Source: Alphaproteobacteria bacterium | GTDB lineage: Bacteria > Pseudomonadota > Alphaproteobacteria > UBA9219 | Direction of reading: 5' to 3' | DNA length: 17,335 bases | Assembly: GCA_028716765.1 (NCBI GenBank) | Contig: JAQUPC010000033.1 | Span: forward strand, 1-17,335 | Part shown: positions 7,242-13,015 of the stretch, piece after piece | How positions within the stretch are numbered: position 1 is the first letter of the stretch | Layout of the letters: every line of letters begins with the position of its first letter | Position numbers and translations under genes: made by a program | The notes under the pieces: model-generated | Database searches by the model: none | What the model saw: only the letters and a program-made list of their open reading frames with translations | Told to the model about the DNA's origin: nothing

Positions 7242-7269
7242 GTCATCTCGGCGAAAGCCGGGAACCAGT
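7242..7269. repeat. Dispersed palindromic repeat with GAAA loop
   Basis: CTCGGC-GAAA-GCCGGG (7247-7262) forms a 6-bp stem (with one G-T pair) capped by a GAAA tetraloop, flanked by GTCAT on the left and AACCAG on the right. The arrangement resembles the widespread proteobacterial intergenic repeat whose spurious translation reads PAFAGMT-like; here one frame reads WFPAFAEMT. It lies in the 279-base gap between C and the metal transporter. Confidence 0.65.
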
Positions 7270-7317
7270 TTGAAAACTTATGTCTTTGGCGCATTGCTAT
7301 GGGAAAGGGCCTCCTGT

Positions 7318-7339
7318 CCCCTTCCCCAAAGGGAGGGGG
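7318..7339. repeat. GC-rich palindrome related to the REP-like elements
   Basis: CCCCTTCCC, CAAA, GGGAGGGGG form a 9-base stem with a single C-A mismatch. It resembles the stem of the elements at 3582 and 12062 but lacks the TTAGGGGAGGGG extension. It is intergenic, upstream of the metal transporter. The rest of 7200-7478 shows no gene and no clear promoter. Confidence 0.5.
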
Positions 7340-7478
7340 ATTTACTGTCCTTGCTTCACGGCAAGTTCTACAGTTTGGGTTATTGACTTGCCGGATGGAC
7401 CGGGTTTGCCGTTTTCTTCTCACCCTGATATAAGCCCGAACCAGTCCTATTTTCACTCTATCCAAAAATCGCTTTTAC

Positions 7479-8723
7479 ATGCACGCCCCTATCAAAACGT
7501 CCCGGAAAAAAAGCCGCCTCGGTTTTTTCGCCGTGCTCGGCCCCGGCATCATCGTCATGCTGGCGGACACCGACGCCGGAAGCATCGTCACTGCCGCGCA
7601 GAGCGGCGCGCAGTGGGGCTACCGCCTGCTGTTGCTGCAACTGCTGTTGATCCCCGTCCTGTACATCGTTCAGGAACTGACCTTGCGGCTTGGCCTCGTA
7701 ACGGGATGCGGGTTCAGCGAATTGATAAGCCGCCATTTCGGCCAACGCTGGGCGTGGGTTTCCGTCGCGGCGCTGCTCGTGGCCTGCGCGGGCGCGCTGA
7801 TTACCGAGTTGAGCGGCATGGCGAGCGTCGGCGCGCTGTTCGGCGTTCCCGTATGGATCATGGTGGGCCTGTCCGTGGCGGCGATCATCGCCATCGTGTG
7901 GACGGGTTCCTATCATTCGGTGGAGCGCATCGCCATCGCCCTCGGTTCCTTCGAACTGGCTTTTCTCGGCATCGCTTTGGCGGCCAAACCGGATCTTCAC
8001 GCGATGGCCGAAGGCGCGGTCAGCATGCCCTTTCACGACAATAATTTTCTTTATCTCGCCGTCGCCAACGTCGGCGCGGTGATCATGCCGTGGATGATTT
8101 TTTACCAGCAATCCGCCGTGGTCGAAAAAGGCCTGAAGGCCGAGCACCTCAAATGGGCGCGCCGGGAAACGGGCATTGGCGCGATTGCGACCCAGCTGGT
8201 CATGGTCTCCGTCCTTGTCGCGGTCGCCGCGACCATCGGGCGCGTCCATCCCGATACGCCGCTCAACAACGTCCAGCAGATTTCCGAGAGCCTGACGCCG
8301 TTTTTAGGCGTTTCCATGGGGCGCATCGTTTTCGCGTTGGCGATGAGCGGCGCTTCGCTCATCGCGACGATCGTCGTCGCGCTTACGGCGGCGTGGAGCG
8401 TCGGCGAAGTCACGGGCGCGCGCCATTCGCTGGCCGATCATCCGCGCGAAGCCCCGCGGTTTTACGCCGTGTTTACACTCGCCATGCTGGCGGGCGGCGT
8501 TCTGGTGGCTTCGGGGATCAATCTCGTGCGCCTCAGCGTCGGCGTCCAGATCGTCAACGCTTTGTTGTTGCCGCTTGTGCTCGGCTTTCTTTTTCTGCTG
8601 GCGCGCAAGGTTCTGCCGGAATCCCATCGCCTCAAAGGCGCTTATGCATGCATCGCCGGGGCGGCCATGCTCGTCACAAGCGCCTTCAGCGTCTACGCCG
8701 CGCTCCGGGATTTGCTGACCTGA
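7479..8723 (+). CDS. Nramp-family divalent metal transporter
   Basis: Polytopic inner-membrane protein of the Nramp superfamily, 414 residues with about 11 hydrophobic segments. The first membrane segment reads GPGIIVMLADTDAGSIVTAAQSGA, which aligns with the Nramp GPG...DPGN...QAGA region. The metal-binding DPGN is DAGS here (D32 kept, Asn replaced by Ser35). Segment 6 has VGAVIMPWMIFYQQSA, where Nramp has MPHN: the Met (203) is kept and the His is Trp. These changes set it apart from canonical MntH, so manganese or iron should not be assumed; magnesium or another cation is possible. ATG 7479 has no good Shine-Dalgarno. It stands alone between C and D. Confidence 0.85.
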   Translation: MHAPIKTSRKKSRLGFFAVLGPGIIVMLADTDAGSIVTAAQSGAQWGYRLLLLQLLLIPVLYIVQELTLRLGLVTGCGFSELISRHFGQRWAWVSVAALLVACAGALITELSGMASVGALFGVPVWIMVGLSVAAIIAIVWTGSYHSVERIAIALGSFELAFLGIALAAKPDLHAMAEGAVSMPFHDNNFLYLAVANVGAVIMPWMIFYQQSAVVEKGLKAEHLKWARRETGIGAIATQLVMVSVLVAVAATIGRVHPDTPLNNVQQISESLTPFLGVSMGRIVFALAMSGASLIATIVVALTAAWSVGEVTGARHSLADHPREAPRFYAVFTLAMLAGGVLVASGINLVRLSVGVQIVNALLLPLVLGFLFLLARKVLPESHRLKGAYACIAGAAMLVTSAFSVYAALRDLLT

Positions 8724-8731
8724 TAATCGCA

Positions 8732-8781
8732 TTAACCATAAGACCGTCTTTTCTTGACCGCTTTGGATCATCTGCAATACG
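8732..8781 (+). promoter_or_regulatory. Repeated promoter cassette, copy 1 (ahead of D)
   Basis: TTAACCAT at 8732-8739, then AAG, then a conserved pyrimidine-rich stretch ending in TTGACC (8754-8759, -35-like), then AATACG (8776-8781, -10-like) after 16 bases. The octamer is 98 bases before ATG 8830. Copies at 9445 and 10151 keep the octamer-to-TTGAC distance at exactly 22 bases. Confidence 0.55.
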
Positions 8782-8829
8782 ATCCTGTTGCGGCAGAATT
8801 TAAAGAAATATTATTTTAGGGAGAAGGAA

Positions 8830-9381
8830 ATGTTTGAAGAAACAAATCCCGTCGCCGATGCCGAAAGAAGGGCGCGATGCGAAACGCTTGCCGCGCCGAC
8901 GGCCGGGTTGACGGACGCGGAACTTTTACGGGAAATGATCGATGCGTCGGCGGCGCTCGTCAAAGGGTGCGCGGTGGAAACGTTCTTCGATTTCAGGAAA
9001 ATCCTGGAAGCGGAAGAATCCGGGCAAGCTTTTGCGCCGGATGCCGTAAAGCCGCAAGTTCTGAAGAACTTCCATCTTTCAAAGCAATTTTTGGGCGCTT
9101 TGGGCGCCGTTATGCTTCGTATTCGCGGTCAGGGGTACGACAATCATCCCGATCTCGCGGGCTTCGAAGGAATAAACATTTCTGCGGACACTTTCGGCGT
9201 TGCCACGCTTGGCGTTTTCAGATACCTCCCCAATTTTCCTTCGGAATATGCGATGCGAGCTATTCTGTCCTGTGCGCTGGCCGTTCAGGGGCACAAATTC
9301 GGGCCTGCGCCAAGAGGCGCCGTGGCGGGACTTGCGGCGTCATCAGGACCGGAACAGGCGCGCCATTGCAGCCTTGCTTGA
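8830..9381 (+). CDS. Hypothetical protein D, paralogue of E
   Basis: A 183-residue protein I do not recognise. ATG 8830 is preceded by GGGAGAAGG; a longer reading from 8788 crosses the leader and is rejected. D and E align without gaps over about 165 residues with roughly half the positions identical by eye. The strongest block is MLRIRGQGYDNHPDLA (95-110), identical in both. Other shared parts are ERRA-C (12-17), LAAP-AGLTD-ELL (20-33), PDAV-P-VLKNF (70-81) and RYLPN-PS (131-138). It is probably helical and cytoplasmic, with no signal peptide. LTDAELL near the N-terminus and YLPNFPS...AILSCAL near the C-terminus recall protein B (ITDRELF and VLPEGAT...AIAASGL). It has its own copy of the repeated promoter. 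Confidence 0.75.
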   Translation: MFEETNPVADAERRARCETLAAPTAGLTDAELLREMIDASAALVKGCAVETFFDFRKILEAEESGQAFAPDAVKPQVLKNFHLSKQFLGALGAVMLRIRGQGYDNHPDLAGFEGINISADTFGVATLGVFRYLPNFPSEYAMRAILSCALAVQGHKFGPAPRGAVAGLAASSGPEQARHCSLA

Positions 9382-9444
9382 AACGTCCGTGGTTCATGGG
9401 AGCACACGTTCGTTGAAAATGCAGGTTGGGGGCGTGGCAACGGA

Positions 9445-9494
9445 TTAACCATAAGCCCGTCTTTTCTTGACGGAACGAGTCCGGTGACGATAGT
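9445..9494 (+). promoter_or_regulatory. Repeated promoter cassette, copy 2 (ahead of E)
   Basis: TTAACCAT 9445-9452, TTGACG 9467-9472, GATAGT 9489-9494. The octamer is 99 bases before ATG 9544. CCGTC-TTTTCTT-GACGG (centred near 9464) is a small inverted repeat overlapping the -35 element, present here and in copy 3 and imperfect in copy 1. Confidence 0.55.
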
Positions 9495-9543
9495 GTCATG
9501 CCGAATTTCAGGAAAAACTATTTTTAATTTAAAGGAGAAAAAC

Positions 9544-10086
9544 ATGCTTTTAGGAATACGTCTCGTTGTCAATCCCGAGAGAAGGGCGTGTTGCAAAGCG
9601 CTTGCCGCGCCATTGGCCGGTTTGACGGATATAGAACTTTTGCAGGCTATGAATGAAACATCGGCCGCTTTTGCCGACGAGGGCGTATGGGGAACAAACT
9701 ATGATTTCAGAATAATTCTTGAAGCGAAAGAAACCGGTAAAATCTTGCCGCCCGATGCCGTCGATCCGCGCGTTTTAAAAAACTTTGAGCGCACAAACAG
9801 ACTATTGGGCGCTTTGAGCGAAACCATGCTACGAATTCGCGGCCAAGGGTATGACAACCATCCCGATTTGGCATGTCTTGAGGGAATGGAGATTGAAGAG
9901 GATATATTCGATACGGCTATGCTCGGCGTCTCTCGCTATCTTCCCAACATGCCTTCGAAGAATGTGATGCGATCAATCTTGTGTTGCGCGCTAGCCGTTC
10001 TGAGCCGCAGGATCGAGCCTTTGCCGAGGGGCGTCGTTGTTGAGAAAAAAACGCAGGAACACATGCCCTGCGGCCCGGCTGTCTGA
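9544..10086 (+). CDS. Hypothetical protein E, paralogue of D
   Basis: A 180-residue protein of unknown function and the tandem paralogue of D, with the same residue numbering for shared blocks: LAAPLAGLTDIELL (20-33), PPDAVDPRVLKNF (69-81), MLRIRGQGYDNHPDLA (95-110), SRYLPNMPS (130-138). ATG 9544 follows AAAGGAG at a good distance; a longer reading from TTG/ATG codons in the leader is rejected. The N-terminal 10 residues and the C-terminal tail (KKTQEHMPCGPAV) differ completely from D, so divergence is concentrated at the ends. It has its own promoter cassette and is not simply the second gene of an operon with D, although readthrough is possible. No domain is recognised. Confidence 0.75.
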   Translation: MLLGIRLVVNPERRACCKALAAPLAGLTDIELLQAMNETSAAFADEGVWGTNYDFRIILEAKETGKILPPDAVDPRVLKNFERTNRLLGALSETMLRIRGQGYDNHPDLACLEGMEIEEDIFDTAMLGVSRYLPNMPSKNVMRSILCCALAVLSRRIEPLPRGVVVEKKTQEHMPCGPAV

Positions 10087-10150
10087 ACAATCATCTGCTC
10101 GATGGCGTTCTCTGGCGCTGCGCAGAAGGCCCGTCCCTTCGGAAAACGCA

Positions 10151-10200
10151 TTAACCATAAGTCCGTCTTTTCTTGACGGACGCCTTTTGCCCGTCATAGC
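10151..10200 (+). promoter_or_regulatory. Repeated promoter cassette, copy 3 (ahead of F)
   Basis: TTAACCAT 10151-10158, TTGACG 10173-10178, CATAGC 10195-10200. The octamer is 95 bases before ATG 10246, close to the 98 and 99 seen for D and E, which supports that start over ATG 10234 (83 bases). Confidence 0.55.
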
Positions 10201-10245
10201 CTTGGGTCGGATCATTACCGTGTCACCGATTTTATGGAGATGAAA

Positions 10246-10674
10246 ATGCCCGAGGATATTTTGGATATCTATCGAATGCTGGCCGTAAAAAATGAACCCG
10301 AAATGAGCGACGAGGTTTTCACCAAGTGTCTTTTTGATACAACGGTTCAAAAGGCAAACGCCATTGTTAAAGTCCCGTGTCTTCTCGACGGCGAGGGGGC
10401 GAGGGATTTCATCAAATACTATTGCGCCGCGCGCATGAAAATTTATGACGCCGGTGCAAACGCGCCAGCCGCCCTTTCGCCACTCGTCTATCGTTTCCAG
10501 CTTAAATTCGAGGATTCCAACACGGCTGTTCGTTCCATCTATCTCGGTCGGCCTGATTTGGACGCGGTCATCGCTTGCGCAAGGGCGGTCGTCGCCTGCA
10601 CGGCCATGCCCGCCGCCCCGAAGCCCGTGAGCGGCCCCTCTCAATCGCTTGGCACGGCGGCGCCCGTCGTCTGA
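10246..10674 (+). CDS. Hypothetical protein F, divergent B-F family member
   Basis: A 142-residue protein of unknown function. Of three in-frame ATGs (10234, 10240, 10246) the last is preferred: TGGAGATG lies 6 bases before it and the distance from the promoter cassette then matches D and E. MSDEVFTKCLFDTT (20-33) aligns with LTDAELLREMIDAS of D. AARMKIYDAGANAPAALSPLVYRF (about 61-83) falls where D and E have MLRIRGQGYDNHPDLA. AVRSIYLG (94-101) recalls VMRSILCC of E. The similarity is weak and judged by eye. The C-terminal 20 residues are Pro/Ala/Ser-rich and probably disordered. A strong terminator follows 8 bases after the stop, closing the D-E-F group. Confidence 0.65.
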   Translation: MPEDILDIYRMLAVKNEPEMSDEVFTKCLFDTTVQKANAIVKVPCLLDGEGARDFIKYYCAARMKIYDAGANAPAALSPLVYRFQLKFEDSNTAVRSIYLGRPDLDAVIACARAVVACTAMPAAPKPVSGPSQSLGTAAPVV

Positions 10675-10682
10675 CCCAATGT

Positions 10683-10718
10683 AAAAAACGGTAGCGTTTT
10701 CAACGCGCTACCGTTTTT
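10683..10718 (+). terminator. Strong Rho-independent terminator after F
   Basis: CGGTAGCG (10689-10696) pairs perfectly with CGCTACCG (10706-10713), extended by AAAAA (10684-10688) with TTTTT (10714-10718), around a 9-base loop. The A-tract and T-tract make it potentially bidirectional. It separates the accessory block from hpf. Confidence 0.9.
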
Positions 10719-10733
10719 GCCGCCTTGTTTCGC

Positions 10734-10761
10734 TTGACTCTCCGGAGGTTATGATTATTCT
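10734..10761 (+). promoter_or_regulatory. Candidate promoter of hpf-ptsN
   Basis: TTGACT (10734-10739), 16 bases, TATTCT (10756-10761) lies just past the terminator and is the best sigma-70-type match upstream of hpf. It would give a leader of roughly 145 bases. Confidence 0.45.
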
Positions 10762-10770
10762 TGTAAGTCT

Positions 10771-10835
10771 GTGCCTCAAGAGGCATGTTCCCGGGCCCTC
10801 GGCTTTTAGCGCGGCCTGGAACGATCGGATCTTTT
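10771..10835 (+). promoter_or_regulatory. Structured 5' leader of hpf (two hairpins)
   Basis: Hairpin 1 is TGCCT-CAAG-AGGCA (10772-10785 region). Hairpin 2 pairs GTTCC plus GGGCC (10787-10797, one bulged C) with GGCCTGGAAC (10813-10822), around a 15-base loop. It is followed after 9 bases by TTTTT (10832-10836). The arrangement could be an attenuator, a small RNA or a regulatory leader. I do not recognise a named RNA family. Confidence 0.4.
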
Positions 10836-10912
10836 TAACAACCCGTTTGAACCGGAACGACAAAGATCGAACTTATCCGTAAAACACAAAACCCGTAACA
10901 CTCAGGATTCCC

Positions 10913-11515
10913 ATGCAACTTTCCGTAAAAGGCAAGCAAATCGATGTCGGCGAAGCTTTGCGCCAGCACGTTCAAACCCGGTTGACCGACGTCGTCGGTA
11001 AATATTTCGGCAATACGCTGGATTCCACCGTTACGTTTTCGCGCGAGGCGCATTTGTTCCGCGCCGATATCACCGTTCACGCCGGCCGCAACATCATTTT
11101 GCAGGGCTTTGCCAGCGCCAGCGAACCCTATCCCGCCTTCGATATGGCGGCGGACCGCATCGCGAAGCGCCTGAGCCGTTACAAGGAACGCCTGAAAAAG
11201 CATCATAAGGAAAGCTCCGTCGAAGAAGCCGTCATGGCGCCGTCTTTCGTTCTGAACCCGGAGCAAGAATCCGCGCCGGAGGATGCCAACGACAATCCCG
11301 TCGTCGTCGCCGAGATGACGACGCCGATCGAGACCCTGACCGTGGGCGAGGCCGTCATGCGCCTCGATCTGGGCGATCTTCCCGCGCTGATGTTCCGCAG
11401 CCGCGCACACGGCGGGCTGAATATGATCTACCGCCGTCCCGACGGGCATATCGGCTGGGTCGATCCGTCGCAGAACGCGGCCGCCGCCCCGGCCAAAATG
11501 AAAGCGCACGGCTGA
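10913..11515 (+). CDS. hpf: Ribosome hibernation promoting factor, long form
   Basis: Binds the decoding channel of idle 70S ribosomes and drives their dimerisation and storage in stationary phase. The N-terminal S30AE/YfiA-like domain covers about residues 1-98 (MQLSVKGKQIDVGEALRQHV, YPAFDMAADRIAKRLSRYKERLKKH). An acidic, disordered linker covers about 99-143. The C-terminal dimerisation domain covers about 144-192 (ETLTVGEAVMRLDLGDLPALMFR, YRRPDGHIGWVDP). The 200-residue length fits the long HPF found in alphaproteobacteria rather than the short E. coli form. ATG 10913 follows CAGGATT, a modest ribosome binding site. ptsN starts 2 bases after its stop, so the two are an operon. It normally sits next to rpoN; here the accessory block intervenes. 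Confidence 0.95.
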   Translation: MQLSVKGKQIDVGEALRQHVQTRLTDVVGKYFGNTLDSTVTFSREAHLFRADITVHAGRNIILQGFASASEPYPAFDMAADRIAKRLSRYKERLKKHHKESSVEEAVMAPSFVLNPEQESAPEDANDNPVVVAEMTTPIETLTVGEAVMRLDLGDLPALMFRSRAHGGLNMIYRRPDGHIGWVDPSQNAAAAPAKMKAHG

Positions 11516-11517
11516 TC

Positions 11518-11994
11518 ATGACGCGCGTCCTCGCCATGCGCGATCTTCTCGATCCAAGGGCCGTTTTGGCCCGGCTTGAGGCTGGCACCAAAAAACAGGT
11601 CTTGCAGGACATGGCCGGCCACGCGGCGGAAGCCCTCGGGCTTGAAGCGCACGGCGTTTTCGACGTTTTGTGGGCGCGCGAAAAGCTTGGCACGACGGGC
11701 GTCGGCCACGGCATCGCCATTCCGCACGGCCGTCTCGGAGGTCTGGACAAGGTTTGCGGTTTCTTTGCGCGGCTGGCCGAGCCGGTGGCGTTCGAAGCGG
11801 TGGACGACCGCGACGTCGATCTGGTTTTCCTTTTGCTGGCGCCGGAATCGGCTGGAGCCGATCATCTGCACGCGCTGGCGACCGTATCGCGCCTCCTGCG
11901 CGAACCGCGGCTGTGCGAAGAGCTCCGCAGCGCAAAGGACGCCGGGGCGATCGAACGTCTTCTGACCTCGGCGGCCACCGCCAAGGCGGCATGA
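11518..11994 (+). CDS. ptsN: PTS IIA-like nitrogen regulatory protein PtsN (EIIA-Ntr)
   Basis: Terminal phosphate acceptor of the nitrogen phosphotransferase chain (PtsP, NPr, EIIA-Ntr). In proteobacteria it regulates potassium transport, stress responses and metabolism by binding partners according to its phosphorylation state. The 158-residue protein is a single PTS EIIA type-2 domain. The phosphorylated histidine is H70 in GVGHGIAIPHGR, with the preceding TTGVGHGIAIP matching the family signature. It has no membrane segment. It starts 2 bases after the hpf stop and is translationally coupled or nearly so. No terminator with a T tract follows; instead a pair of palindromic elements lies between it and queH. 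Confidence 0.96.
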   Translation: MTRVLAMRDLLDPRAVLARLEAGTKKQVLQDMAGHAAEALGLEAHGVFDVLWAREKLGTTGVGHGIAIPHGRLGGLDKVCGFFARLAEPVAFEAVDDRDVDLVFLLLAPESAGADHLHALATVSRLLREPRLCEELRSAKDAGAIERLLTSAATAKAA

Positions 11995-12056
11995 GGGAAG
12001 CGGGAAACAATTCGCTTCATCGAAATTGCAGAATACCGTTGTGGCCGGACGCTATG

Positions 12057-12187
12057 GAATTCCCCTCCCCTCGAGGGAGGGGTTAGGGGAGGGGGAGCGC
12101 CGCCCGGAAGAGCGTTTCTTCAGTGGATAGATTCTTCCCAGCCTCTCTCCCCCCTCCCTAACCCTCCCCGCAAGGGGGAGGGAATTC
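12057..12187. repeat. Inverted pair of REP-like palindromes (copies 2 and 3)
   Basis: Copy 2 (12057-12095) starts GAATTCCCCTCCCC, has a stem closing at TCGA, and continues GGGGTTAGGGGAGGGGG. Copy 3 (12145-12187) is the same design on the opposite strand, ending GGGGGAGGGAATTC. The two GAATTC ends (12057-12062, 12182-12187) face outward and about 50 bases lie between the copies. This is the geometry of paired REP elements or a very short inverted-repeat element. Copy 1 is at 3582. Confidence 0.75.
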
Positions 12188-12227
12188 GGTTGTGCCAGGC
12201 TTCGCGAAAGATTCTTCGTTTAAGGTG

Positions 12228-12881
12228 ATGCAGACTATTAGCGTTGAAACCCCGAAAGACCGCCCACCGCTTTTTGTGCCGGACGGCATGAAGCGGCTTT
12301 TGCTTCATTGTTGCTGCGCGCCGTGCTCCGGCGAAATCATCGAGGCGCTGCACGCAAGCGGCGCGGTCTTCGCGGTCTATTACTACAATCCCAACATTTA
12401 TCCGCGCGAGGAGTACGTTCGGCGCAAGGCGGATAATATACGCTTTGCCGAAAAGCTCGGCGTGCCGTTCGCCGATGCGGATTACGACCCCGAAAACTGG
12501 CAGACGTGCGTGAAGGGCCTTGAGGACGAGCCGGAACGCGGTGCACGCTGTACGCAATGTTTTTCCCTGCGGCTTGAGCGCGCGGCGCTGTTCGCGCACG
12601 AAAACGGATTCGACGCGCTGGCGACGAGCCTTGGCATGTCGCGCTGGAAAAATCTCGAGCAGGTCAACGCTTGCGGCCAACGGGCCGTCGCGCCGTATGA
12701 TGGTCTGCGCTTCTGGGACAACAACTGGCGCAAGAACGGCGGCGCCGATCGCCGGTTCGTGATCGCCCGGCGCGAAGGTTTCTACGAACAAAAGTATTGC
12801 GGATGCGTTTATTCGCTACGCGACGCAAACGCGCGGCAGGATAAAAAGACGCTCCGGGAAAACAAAAAAGATAATTCCTGA
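12228..12881 (+). CDS. queH: Epoxyqueuosine reductase QueH
   Basis: Catalyses the last step of queuosine synthesis, reducing epoxyqueuosine to queuosine in the anticodon wobble position of tRNAs for Asp, Asn, His and Tyr. It is the cobalamin-independent enzyme (DUF208), a non-homologous alternative to QueG. Diagnostic cysteines are present: HCCCAPCS (residues 27-34), RCTQC (107-111) and YCGC (190-193), expected to hold the iron-sulfur cluster and metal site. [21 protein letters not shown] and NNWRKNGG are typical of the family. ATG 12228 is preferred because the [19 protein letters not shown] context usually has a short N-terminal extension. A GTG at 12192 and an ATG at 12288 are alternatives. 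It has no obvious operon partner. Confidence 0.95.
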   Translation: MQTISVETPKDRPPLFVPDGMKRLLLHCCCAPCSGEIIEALHASGAVFAVYYYNPNIYPREEYVRRKADNIRFAEKLGVPFADADYDPENWQTCVKGLEDEPERGARCTQCFSLRLERAALFAHENGFDALATSLGMSRWKNLEQVNACGQRAVAPYDGLRFWDNNWRKNGGADRRFVIARREGFYEQKYCGCVYSLRDANARQDKKTLRENKKDNS

Positions 12882-13015
12882 ACAATAAGCCTTATAAAAA
12901 TGCGGCTATTTATAACCATATACTGTTTGTGATTATAATTAGAAAGTGTTTTTAGTCTTGTTTTTGTTTATATTAGGGAGCGTGTTTTTTCCTTTCTTTT
13001 TTTGAGGAGGTTTCC

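Noticed and set aside
7220..7465. Small minus-strand frame containing WFPAFAEMT
   Set aside because: This peptide is the known spurious translation of the dispersed palindromic repeat at 7242-7269, not a protein.
7280..8044. Plus-strand frame overlapping the start of the Nramp gene
   Set aside because: Arg/His-rich shadow frame; the overlapping frame has clear membrane segments and family motifs.
9458..9474. CCGTC-TTTTCTT-GACGG read as a terminator
   Set aside because: The stem is only 5 bp, it has no T tract after it, it is imperfect in copy 1, and it keeps fixed spacing to downstream start codons, which fits a promoter better.
8830..10674. D/E/F as toxin-antitoxin or phage defence modules
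   Set aside because: No nuclease, kinase, acetyltransferase or DNA-binding motif is visible, the genes are not paired or overlapping, and each has its own promoter; there is no evidence beyond small size.
5963..10718. Integrated mobile element
   Set aside because: No integrase, transposase, flanking direct repeats or tRNA attachment site could be found; only the gene content and interrupted synteny hint at insertion.
12884..12912. Terminator after queH
   Set aside because: AGCC/GGCT gives only a 4-bp stem with mismatches beyond it and no proper T run.
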